A stretch of DNA of 64,000 bases from Hexactinellida sp. DTS-2022 (lineage: Eukaryota > Porifera > Hexactinellida). The notes under the pieces are model-generated. The model ran no database searches and was not told the origin of the DNA. It saw only the letters and a list, made by a program, of their open reading frames with translations. This document shows, one piece after another, positions 39,870 to 49,113 of the stretch. The stretch is from NCBI GenBank assembly GCA_028753945.1, contig JAPNXP010000017.1:2170001-2234000 (forward strand), read 5' to 3'. Position 1 is the stretch's first letter; the number at the start of each line of letters is the position of its first letter. The position numbers were made by a program, and so were the translations under genes.

Positions 39870-40679
39870 ATGGCTACTAATTATGGAGTTACTCCACCAA
39901 CCAAAAAACCTTTATTAGATTTGAAGAAAAGTTATCAACACCTCTGTCGAGACATTAATATTATGGAAATTTCGGAACTGAAATTATTCTTACAATCCCA
40001 AAATAAGAATTCAGAAGGAGTAATTGAAGTTTTAAGGAAAAGATCTAAAAATATAATTTCAACTAGAGAGATGTTAAACTTGTCACAACAACCATTTTAT
40101 TTACTAATTTTAGATTTTGAATGCACGTGTGATAAACCAAAACCTTTGGGATTCCAACACGAAATTATAGAATTCCCAATTCTACTTCTAAACACGCTAA
40201 CTATGGAAATTGAATCGGAATTTCACTCTTATTGTCGACCCATAATTAACCCAAAATTAACAGAATTCTGTTTAGAATACACTGGAATAAAACAGGAACA
40301 AGTTAATATGGCCCCCACTTTTCTAGAATTAATGCCACTTGTCAACAAATGGGTTTATAATAATGTAGGTGTTAAAAATGTGTCGTTTGCTTTTGCTACC
40401 GATGGTCCTTGGGATTTCGCAAAATTCTTGTACCCTCAATGTGAATTTTCACACCTTAGTTACCCAATGTATGCTAAGGAATGGGTGAATGTAAGGAAAC
40501 ATTTTTCGCGTTACTATGGTATCCGAGGTGGAATTTCATTTATGTTGGAAAGTTTGGGGAAAAAATTTGTTGGGAATCCTCATTCGGGATTGGATGATGC
40601 AAGAAATTTGAGTTTTGTTGTTGTTCAATTGTTAGAAGATGGAGCTTGTTTATTTGTTAATGAGAGTGTTGGTAAATAA
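39870..40679 (+). CDS. ERI1: 3'-5' exoribonuclease ERI1
   Basis: 269 residues from the ATG at 39870, single exon. Trims histone mRNA stem-loops and 5.8S rRNA and degrades small RNAs. A SAP-like helix-turn-helix lies at about 32..62 (SELKLFLQSQNKNSEGVIEVL). The DEDDh exonuclease has D82-F-E84 in LILDFECTCDKPKP, then HEIIEFPILLLNT, the second Asp in FATDGPWDFAKFL, and the H-x4-D motif HSGLDDARN. All catalytic residues are present. The upstream in-frame extension (LLICLLICLLIC) is the repeated pyrimidine tract of an acceptor (ACTTATTAG|A before the ATG) and is not coding. Confidence 0.94.
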   Translation: MATNYGVTPPTKKPLLDLKKSYQHLCRDINIMEISELKLFLQSQNKNSEGVIEVLRKRSKNIISTREMLNLSQQPFYLLILDFECTCDKPKPLGFQHEIIEFPILLLNTLTMEIESEFHSYCRPIINPKLTEFCLEYTGIKQEQVNMAPTFLELMPLVNKWVYNNVGVKNVSFAFATDGPWDFAKFLYPQCEFSHLSYPMYAKEWVNVRKHFSRYYGIRGGISFMLESLGKKFVGNPHSGLDDARNLSFVVVQLLEDGACLFVNESVGK

Positions 40680-40756
40680 TATGTTGTTGTTATTTGTTTT
40701 GTTTTAATGATTAAGTATTGTTGTAATTATTTTGTTGTCATATCTATTGTCAAATA

Positions 40757-40910
40757 CAGTAGAACCTCGTTAGTACGAACACGGTTAATACGAACACTAT
40801 TTCAGTCCCCTTCAAATCCTTTCAATACAAATGAATGGTTAATACGAATTCCGGATAAGGCGAACGTATTATTATGGTCCCCTGGTGTTCCTACTAACTA
40901 GGTTCTACTG
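40757..40910. mobile_element. Family A MITE, complete with TA flanks
   Basis: CAGTAGAACCTCGTTAGTAC to CTACTAACTAGGTTCTACTG, 154 bp, a good type copy of the family. Confidence 0.85.
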
Positions 40911-41342
40911 TACTATAAAGGAATATACTCCATTTAGAACGTATTAACACCTGTTAATATTAATTTCGGATAAGGGCTATAAATTCCAATAGTCCCCTGT
41001 GTTTCTACTAACAAAACTCTTTATTAGTAGAAAATCCCAAATTATTGTTGATTGTATTTACCTAAATATCGGCCAACACCTTAATATAAATCGGCTTCGC
41101 AAAGGTGAATTTTGATTTTGAAAATGACCTTACCAGTGCCTGAAATTCCTTTAGAAAGGTATTGGCCGATATATACGTATTTCCTTGTTTTGATATTTAT
41201 AAATTTAATCATAATCTATGACATAAAAGTGAATACCATTCTCAAATAATATGAAATATATTTGAATTTAGTTCTAATATTTTCTTCTCGGTCGCTGTGC
41301 CACTAACTAACACCTCTTTAATTGTGTCTTTTGTGTCGCTTT

Positions 41343-44300
41343 TCACTTTTCGTTCATAAGTTGGGAATCCCGTGGAACTCTTTTCCGGAAAACGAATGCC
41401 AAATACATTCCTAAACAAAATATGTCAAATTTTTAAGTTATCAATATTTGGGACTTCGGTAAAATTGTTAAATTTTCACACTTTTCCAAAATACTGATAA
41501 ATTTAATATATTATTGTTGTTGTTGTTGTTGTTTACATTTCTCACCTATTATATCCCACTCTTCTTGACTGATAGATCCCTGTAAAGGTGTGAATATATT
41601 AATACACAAATATATTTATCTAAGTATTAGCAAGAATAATACTCAAATACAGTGAACTCCCGTTATAACGAAATGGATATTTCCCCCAGAGCACTAAATG
41701 CATTAATTATTATCCGCTTATAACGAATATCCGGATATAACGAAGGGATTTACAGGTCCCAAGCACTTCGTTATAACGAGAGTTGATAGTAATACAATAA
41801 ATTTACCGAGTTTTTCTCAAAAGCTTTCATTTTATAAGCTAGCTCCATGAACTTCCCATCTTCAGCATATTCGTCGAATAAATCATAGAAGTTTACACAC
41901 CAAACACAATCCATACCGTATTCCCCAAGCATTCTACAGGAAACAGTATTTATGTACAGATTTATAAAGAGCGTATTATATGTAGACGGTATATAAAGCC
42001 CATACAAACTAAGCTAAATATTGACCAACACCTTTCAATATAAAACCAGCTTCTAAAAGGTGAATTTTTATCTCAAAATGATCTTAAATATTACATTAGA
42101 AGTAATTCCTTTATCTAAACAACTCTGGTTAATAAGAGTCTACTGCAACTAAAGTATTGGAGATATCAAGTTGGTTATACTCTCATTTCAATTGAATACA
42201 CTACACAGAAACTAATACAGATATCAGCCCTTAAGAAATATATCTGAATAGCTATTATATCTAGTTATATCTTCTCAACCGATTCATGTATTTGGAAAGT
42301 TGTAATTATTCTTATAAACTGTATTTTGTTTAAACAGTAGAACCTCGTTAATACGTCAAAATGCGTTCGCCTTATCCGGGATTCGTATTAACCAATATAA
42401 TTTGTATTGAAAAGCTTTGAAGGGGACTGAAATAGTGTTCGCATTAACCGTGTTCGTATTAACGAGGTTCTACTGTTTGTTTTTATGAATAATTAACTTA
42501 TTAGGAATTACAAACACATTTGATAATTGTTGTTTGTTTACTATATTTATAGCTTGAAAAGACAAATAACAACAAAATGGCAACAAATAGAGACGCCTCA
42601 ATATCTAAACTCAAAGATTCAATTCGTGATTTCCCAGATTTTCCCCAGAAAGGTGTTACATTTCGAGACATATTCTCTCTAATGCGATCACCTGATTTAC
42701 TGAAACTATTAATGGAATTGTTAATCGAAGACGCGAAATCCTTTGGGACTAAAATAGATATTGTGGTTGGATTAGACGCACGCGGTTTTTTGATTGGTCC
42801 ATCGGTGGCCATTAGTTTAGGCGCGGGATTCGTACCAGTGCGGAAAAGTGGGAAATTACCCGGCGAAACTTTAACCCACGAATTTGAGAAGGAATACGGA
42901 AAAGATAATTTCCAGATACAAAAAGGGTCAATTGTAAAGGGACAAAACGTGTTAATTATCGATGATTTAATAGCCACTGGTGGTTCACTGTTAGCCGCTT
43001 GTGAATTAGTTAGGAAATCTGGGGGAAATATTGTCGGATGTCAACTTATGATAGAACTGAGAGAGCTTAAAGGGAAGGAAAGGGTTTGTAAGGTGTTTGA
43101 GGGTGTCCCATTCAAGGTTCTGTTAGAATACTAGCCTATTGTATTATTCTTAATAACTTTCAAGTACTACTTGGCTTTAGTTAATAGTTAATTCCTAGGC
43201 TTTAGTTAATGTCTTATTTTATTATTTGTATTTCTATTGTTTGATATTATTTTATTTGTGTAGTTTGATCTTGATTTTTGATTGTATTTGTGTAGTTTAG
43301 TTTAAGTTCCATATATAGATACCGGTTTATACGTACAAAGTTCAGCTTAACTTTCAAAGGCTTTAATACTTACCTGTTGTTGTTAATATGAATCTCGGAT
43401 AAGGGGAATATACATATTTCGACGGTCCCCTGGTGTCCTTACTAAAGTTCAGTTATATTTTGTTAATATAATATGTTCCTAAATTGGATTTATAACTATA
43501 GCTGTAAATTGGAAATATAACTAAAACCGGTTTCGACTGTACTCTCTTCTTATAGCTTATTATTGGAACTGCAAAATAGCTATTGATTCACTTAATTTAA
43601 TTTATGGCCCTTTAAGAATTTGCATATCCCAGATTGCCCCCTTGCATGCAAATCCTGCCTGTAACACTGACTATTGCATAGGCGCCGAGGTTTGATGAAT
43701 CCAGGGATGGTCATTAGCCATCTCAGTCCAATTCCTGGGATGGAATAGCCATCCCAGGATGCATGCCTCGGCGCCTATGTATTGACTCACTTAATGAGTT
43801 TAATTATGCCCCCATAACAGGATTAGGAGCGTATTTACCCTGCCTGTACTACCACTGATTATTACTCACTTAATGAGTATACTTATGCCCCCATAACAGG
43901 ATTAGGAGCGTATTTACCCTGCCTGTACTACCACTGACTATACACTCACTTAATGAGTATACTTATGCTCCCATAACAGGATTAGGAGCGTATTTACCCT
44001 GCCTGTACTACCACTGACTATACACTCACTTAATGAGTATACTTATGCTCCCATAACAGGATTAGGAGCGTATTTACCCTGCCTGTACTACCACTGACTA
44101 TTACTCACTTAATGAGCAGAGGAAGGTACACTAGGTACTCCCACGCATCTACCACCCCCTCCAGCTTGAACAGGTACTTAGCTCCGAAGAGAGGAAGGCT
44201 GTCTATGCTCTGATCCGGGTCCAGTTGTACCCGGTAGTAGCTGTTCCCGAAACTGGGAGGGCTAGTTCGAGACTCCCTCAGTCTCTGTCTACACAATACA

Positions 44301-47300
44301 AACATAATTCCTATTAATACATATACACCAGTGCTCGACAAATTAGGTGGTTTGGTGGCGTTAGCCACCAAAAATCTTATTTAAGCCACCAAATTTTGCC
44401 TTTGGTGGCTTAACTAATCTAGCATAAATTGTGAATTATTTGACTTTGTGTAGATTATATTATTCGTTGCATCATTTGTTATTAACATTAGTATTGTTTT
44501 ACGGCATCAAAAATTTGTTAGTCATCAGTGTTTGTTAAACCGGCAGTTGTTTATTCATTAGCCACCAGAAAAAGTCAGGTGATGGCTAATTTAGCCACCA
44601 CCAAAATTTTATTTTGTCGAGCACTGATATACACAATACAAACATAGTTCCGGTTAATACATAGACCTTACAATATACAAACTACAGTGGTGTTCGCATA
44701 ATAGCAAGTCGCATTTTGTATGAAAATTGCTTGCTAATAGGCGAACTTGCTATTAGAGGAACAGAATTAATATTAAATGCTCGCTTGGGGACTGAAATAA
44801 CTTACTAATAGAGCAATATTGCTATTAAGCAAAACTTATTTTATCATTTAACACATTTATTAATTAAGTAAAATGAAAATTATGCCTTATATTGAATAGA
44901 CTAAAATTGTATCTATAAATTGGCTCTAAAAAATGGAACAATATGTACCTATAATAGTACCTATAACAGGAACTATAACAGGAACTATAACAAGAACTTA
45001 CACTAGAACGTTGGCATCCACTGTGGTCCCTATGAGGTACCCCCCGGGCCTGAGGTCCTCGCACAGGTTCCGTAGCATCATGTGGGACTGGTCGAAACTC
45101 TCGAATGCGTAGTGGATAGCGAACTGACAGCTGGACATGTGGAACTTGTGGCCACTCTCGTACACAGACCGTAATCGAGTCTATAAAGTATAGCTATGTT
45201 ATAACTTATAATGTACCTGGGTTAGTACGTACTCATATACAGACCGTAATCTAGTCTATAAAGTACATAGTATAGCAATAGTAGTACAGTAAGCTATGTT
45301 ATAACGTACAGTAGAACCTCGTTAGTAGGAACACCAGGGGACCGTCAAAATGCATTCGCCTTATCTGGAATTCGTAATAACTACAGTGGAATTGCTTTAT
45401 TAGCAATTCGCATTTTGAATGAAATTTGGTTGCTAATAGAGCAAATGTTGCTAATAAAGCAATTCCACTGTTATATCATTTGTATTGAAAATTTCGAAAA
45501 GGCTTTGAAGGGAACTGAAATGGTATTCGTATTAACCGTGTTCCTACTAAAAAGGTTATAACGTACCTGGGTTAGTACGTACTATTGTTTAACAAAGTTT
45601 ATAAAGCAGTATAGTATGTATTTCTATGTGCACTCGAATAATACGAATATCTTCCTTGTATTTTAACAAACTTACTCTTGTACAATCTGCTACGTAGAAA
45701 TCCGAAGTATATTTTAAATGAAATTTTTCAAATCTTTCTGTACACTTTTCTATTGACGCATCTGATAAATCTAAAATAAACAAACAAGTAAACAAATAAA
45801 GTAAACTCTGTTAATAGGAACACCAGGGGACCGTCTTAATATGTTCGTATTAACCAGAATTCGTATTAACCGGAGTCACTTGCATGCAATTGTATAGGCT
45901 AGGGGAATTAACCTTGTACTCCTTAACCGATATTCCCTTATCCGTGTTCCTATTAACAGAGTCTACTGTATTTGTATTCTAATTATTATAAGACAGTCAT
46001 TATTATAAAGTCAGAAATTAGTTATTATAAACGCTTATTATAAAGTCTCTACTATGAACACAGTATATAACCTGACTGTACTAATTAGCACTTACCAACA
46101 CAGACTAGCTTTCCAATATTGGACTCTCCCCATTTCCGGAGGTCGCCACCTTTCCCACACGCCAAATCTAACACCTCTGCGCCATAGGGGATACGCAGGA
46201 ACACTTGAATGAGGACACTTTTCACCCAATTATTAAAGTTCCGTAAGGTGAGTATATCGGAATTAATTCTCTGATTTAGCTCAGATTGTCTTTCAGAATT
46301 CTCGTCATAGAATTGTTTAACTTCACTAGTGTTGTCCTAAATATAATTTCTGGTTAAACCCAACACAATTATATTTACATACAGTGGATGCCGGTTATAA
46401 GAACATCGTCGGGAACTGCATATAATGTTCTTATAACCAGGGTTTTATCCAGGAGCGCGCCATACGCCTAGAGGCGTGTAAATTGGGATATATTTGCGTT
46501 TAGGAGCGAAAACTGCCGAAAGTCTCCATAGACTAATACAAAACTAACCTTTTAGGCGTACAAATTTCATACTCTAGTGACCTTAGGTTAGGAGTGTTCA
46601 TTCTACTCCTGTATAATACCCTGCTTATAACTGGCATAAATATATAGGGTATATGGCAACCGTTTTCCAATATAACCTATATTATTAAACTCTATTGTTG
46701 TTTGTTTGTTTTTTGTTTGTCCGGATTTTAGAGTGTAAAAAATAAAATAAAAATTCCCTGTTGTAAATTGTATATATACTCTTGAGTATGTCACAGGTGT
46801 TCACATAAGTGGAACTATACTATACTATACAGAGAATAACACCTGCATACAAACATCTGCTATTATGTCTGCGATACAGAGAATAACACCTGCAACAGTA
46901 GCACGAGAAGTATAAATACCGTCAAGTTGAGAGCAGAATAGATGCTCGTATAGGAGCGATATTGTTCTTATAACCGGTGTTCTTATAACTTGTGTTCTTA
47001 TAACCAGTGTTCTTATAACCAGTGTTCTTATATCCGGCATCTACTATAGCAATTACTGTACTAGTTAAACCCGACACATTTGTGCCACATTTTGTCACCT
47101 CTGGTTTAATCGGGTAGCCACCAAATTCTGAGTTAGTCTCAACAGACTGTATTTGCTCTGCTGGAGACATTAACTCCTGTTTTATCGCCTCGTCAATTAG
47201 TTCCTGTATTGGTTCCAGTTTGGGTTCGGAGGTGTTAGTGGCAGGAGGCGAGCTGACACTTGTGTGTATAGGTTCACATTCCATTGAACTAACGTCGTAT

Positions 47301-48797
47301 CTAGGCTGCAAACTCGGGCTTGTGTACGCGGGTAGTTCCAGTTTCAGTTCCACATCCGAGGAATCTGTTACTTCTACCTCGTCCCACTCCGACTGTGAGC
47401 TCTCACTGACCACCTAAAGTAGGAACACCAGGGGACAGTTATAGCAATATGGAACTAACACCTAAAGTAGGAACACCAGGGGACAGTTATAGCAATGTGG
47501 AACTAACACCTAAGCTAGGAACACCAGGGGACAGTTATTGCAATATGGAACTAACACCTAAAGTAGGAACACCAGGGGACAGATTATAGCAATATGGAAC
47601 TATAGTAGGTGTCAACATATACAGTAGTTTCCTAAATGACACAGGTAAACAACAACAACAACAACAATAGGTGTATAGTAGAACCTCGTTAGTAGGAAGG
47701 GGACCGTCAAATGTGTTCGTATTATCCGGAATTTGTATAGAAAAGGCTTTGAAGGGAACTGAAATAGTGTTCTACTAACGAGGTTCTACTGTATGTCAAA
47801 TAGTATTGTAATACTACATTATTATCCTTTTATAAGAGTGGCTTTAAAATTATGTTAATTCGCAACTAAACTTATTGGTAGTGTATATCCTTGTACATAT
47901 TATAAGTTCTTAGTGTATATTATTGTACAATATTATAATTTGTAATTGGAACTGAAACTATACTTACTTCTCCCTCGCTTAGGTCTTCTGTTGATTTTAT
48001 AGATTGTCTCTTTACGTATTTAAATTTCCGTTTTTTCGTCTCAAATTCTGGATTTTCGAATTTTTGGAAAGTGTCGATTTCATCTGGCGAAATAGGTGTG
48101 AAACTCTGTTGGAAAATGTTTGTGTCTGTCGAGAAGACACCTGTGATTGGCCACAATAAAGTATTTGTATAAACAAACAAACAAACAAACACATAAACAA
48201 ATAAACAAGTAAATAAGTAAACAAACATATATACAAAGAAATAACTTGTATGTAGACCGTCTATATCTAGACCAGGTTTTCTTACATATACATTATTATT
48301 ACCCATATACGGCAGGGCTTTTGGTTACAGAATTTATAGACAGTCGACAAATTTTTGCCTTATTTGTATGGGCTTTTATAGACCGTCTAGAAATAGACCG
48401 TCTACATATAAGGATGCTCATAAACAAACAAGTAAGCATGTAAACAAATAAATAAACAAGTAAACATATAAACAAACAAACAAACAAGTAAACATATTAC
48501 ATACGGTATAAACAAATAAACAAACAAACAAACAAACACCTTCAAAATCCTTTTCGAAATCATCCTCCACCCGATTAGCGAAAGCATCATAAAGTTTCCC
48601 TTTGAAAGGTTCGTCTTCGTCTGAGACTGTTTCCTCTAGAATCCTGTGTGTATCGGAAAGAGAGCTATGTTGGTTGGTGTCAAGTGGTTTGTTAATATCT
48701 GCCATGTCCTCCCGGTATTGCTTTATGGCGGGTTTAAGTGGTTTGGTTACTTTGTTCTGTTTGGGACTGTTTTTCTTATTCGGACTAGTTTCTAATC
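41343..48797 (-). CDS. RNMT: mRNA cap guanine-N7 methyltransferase
   Basis: Adds the N7 methyl group to the nuclear mRNA cap. Exons: 48540..48797, 47968..48140, 47099..47413, 46096..46336, 45676..45770, 45002..45180, 44109..44288, 41807..41933, 41546..41579, 41343..41410; all phases agree. The catalytic domain starts [13 protein letters not shown] and has the SAM-binding [15 protein letters not shown]. Then come [45 protein letters not shown] and LVYLPLL, ending [12 protein letters not shown]. The N-terminal 250 residues are acidic and low-complexity, as in animal RNMT, but longer. If it is a gene of its own, translation could start at MADINK (48705). In-frame exons upstream encode a TIR domain (see next entry). 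The intron 41934..44108 contains APRT on the other strand. Confidence 0.92.
41650..41784. mobile_element. Family C MITE in RNMT intron
   Basis: CAGTGAACTCCCGTTATAACG to CGTTATAACGAGAGTT, with an inner ATTATCCGCTTATAACGAA. Related to 23291 and 50248. Confidence 0.7.
42335..42475. mobile_element. Family A MITE upstream of APRT
   Basis: CAGTAGAACCTCGTTAATAC to GTATTAACGAGGTTCTACTG, 141 bp, inverted ends nearly perfect. Confidence 0.85.
42577..43134 (+). CDS. APRT: Adenine phosphoribosyltransferase
   Basis: 185 residues (human 180), single exon. Salvages adenine to AMP using PRPP in the cytosol. Conserved pieces: [41 protein letters not shown], and the PRPP-binding loop [17 protein letters not shown]. 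The gene lies on the plus strand within an intron of RNMT, between its exons at 41807..41933 and 44109..44288. Acceptor-like ATTTATAG is 19 bases before the ATG. The lack of introns fits retroposition, but this is inference. Confidence 0.95.
   Translation: MATNRDASISKLKDSIRDFPDFPQKGVTFRDIFSLMRSPDLLKLLMELLIEDAKSFGTKIDIVVGLDARGFLIGPSVAISLGAGFVPVRKSGKLPGETLTHEFEKEYGKDNFQIQKGSIVKGQNVLIIDDLIATGGSLLAACELVRKSGGNIVGCQLMIELRELKGKERVCKVFEGVPFKVLLEY
43677..43779. mobile_element. Palindromic GC-rich MITE (CATAGGCGCCGAGG ends)
   Basis: 103 bp with 14-bp perfect inverted ends CATAGGCGCCGAGG / CCTCGGCGCCTATG and an inner hairpin CCTGGGATGGAATAGCCATCCCAGG-like. Inside the RNMT intron. Confidence 0.75.
43784..44115. 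repeat. 80-bp minisatellite carrying the RNMT splice donor
   Basis: Units begin ACTCACTTAATGAGT and contain CATAACAGGATTAGGAGCG and ACCCTGCCTGTACTACC. Starts fall at about 43785, 43864, 43944, 44024 and 44103. The last unit overlaps the donor of RNMT exon 44109..44288 (CATTAA|GTGAGT on the minus strand). Confidence 0.9.
44329..44626. mobile_element. hAT-type MITE with 8-bp target duplication
   Basis: 298 bp, perfect 14-bp inverted ends CAGTGCTCGACAAA / TTTGTCGAGCACTG, flanked on both sides by ATATACAC (44321..44328 and 44627..44634). End sequence and 8-bp duplication are typical of hAT elements. No transposase. In an RNMT intron. Confidence 0.92.
44684..44832. mobile_element. Family D MITE in RNMT intron
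   Basis: CAGTGGTGTTCGCATAATAG at the left, then TTGCTAATAGGCGAACTTGC; the right end has AGAGCAATATTGCTATTAAG. Confidence 0.7.
45309..45561. mobile_element. Family A MITE with a second MITE inserted in it
   Basis: Outer element CAGTAGAACCTCGTTAGTAGG to AAAGGTTATA. The inner element (45384..45470, 87 bp) starts CAGTGGAATTGCTTTATTAG and ends CTAATAAAGCAATTCCACTG, with near-perfect inverted ends and TA at its left. The inner family is related to family D by TTGCTAATAGAGCAA. Confidence 0.8.
45800..45968. mobile_element. Family A MITE (GTAAACTCTGTTAATAGG variant)
   Basis: Ends AGTAAACTCTGTTAATAGG and CCTATTAACAGAGTCTACTG. Same subfamily as 906, 51239, 55675 and 62846, marked by CATGCA(A/T)TTGTATAGGCTAGG. 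Confidence 0.8.
46382..46670. mobile_element. Family B MITE interrupted by about 175 bp
   Basis: Left part CAGTGGATGCCGGTTATAAG to TGTTCTTATAACCAG (46441); the rest resumes at about 46620 (CTTATAACTGGCATAAATATA). The insert contains paired GCGCGCCATACGCC and TTTAGGAGCGAAAAC motifs, and similar wording occurs near 56470..56560 and 59250..59410. Confidence 0.6.
46937..47043. repeat. 15-bp array from a family B MITE end
   Basis: Five copies of GTTCTTATAACCAGT followed by GTTCTTATATCCGGCATCTAC. In an RNMT intron, just past the donor at 47098. It opens a spurious GYKNT repeat frame. Confidence 0.8.
47412..47612. repeat. 50-bp minisatellite repeating a splice acceptor
   Basis: Four units with CCTAAAGTAGGAACACCAGG and GGACAGTTATAGCAATATGG. 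The first overlaps the acceptor of RNMT exon 47099..47413 (TACTTTAG|GTGG on the minus strand), so acceptor-like sites recur in each unit. Units include the family A core GGAACACCAGGGGAC. Confidence 0.85.
47677..47791. mobile_element. Family A MITE
   Basis: TAGTAGAACCTCGTTAGTAGG to CTACTAACGAGGTTCTACTG, 115 bp, internally shortened. Confidence 0.75.
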
Positions 48798-48894
48798 CTA
48801 TTGGAGTAAATTGTTGGATTAGTAATTATGTAATTGATACTTAGGTGTGTAGTATAGTGTATTATGGAACCATGAATATTAACAATTTGTCAAT

Positions 48895-48993
48895 AGTCGA
48901 CTCCGCTTAATAGAGCCACCGGTTAATAGATTTCTCCGCTTAATCGGGTCAAAGTAACCTGGTCCCGAGGTGACTCTATTAAGCAGGTCGACT
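48895..48993. mobile_element. Family E MITE (GTCGACTCCGCTTAATAGAG ends)
   Basis: AGTCGACTCCGCTTAATAGAG to CTCTATTAAGCAGGTCGACTG, with CACCGGTTAATAGATTTCTC inside. Same family as 52291, 60845 and the 61-kb satellite. Adjoined by a long CAAA microsatellite (49000..49110). Confidence 0.75.
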
Positions 48994-49113
48994 GATTTGA
49001 AACAACAAACAACAAACAACAAACAAAAACAAACAAACAAATAAACAAACAAACAAACAAACAAACAAACAAACAAACAAACAAACAAAACAAACAAACA
49101 ACAAACAAATCAC

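Noticed and set aside
46922-47098. [10 protein letters not shown] extension of the RNMT exon at 47099..47413
   Set aside because: It lies past a good donor (CCAGAG|GTGACA) and derives from a MITE-end array. Splicing there joins RNMT in phase.
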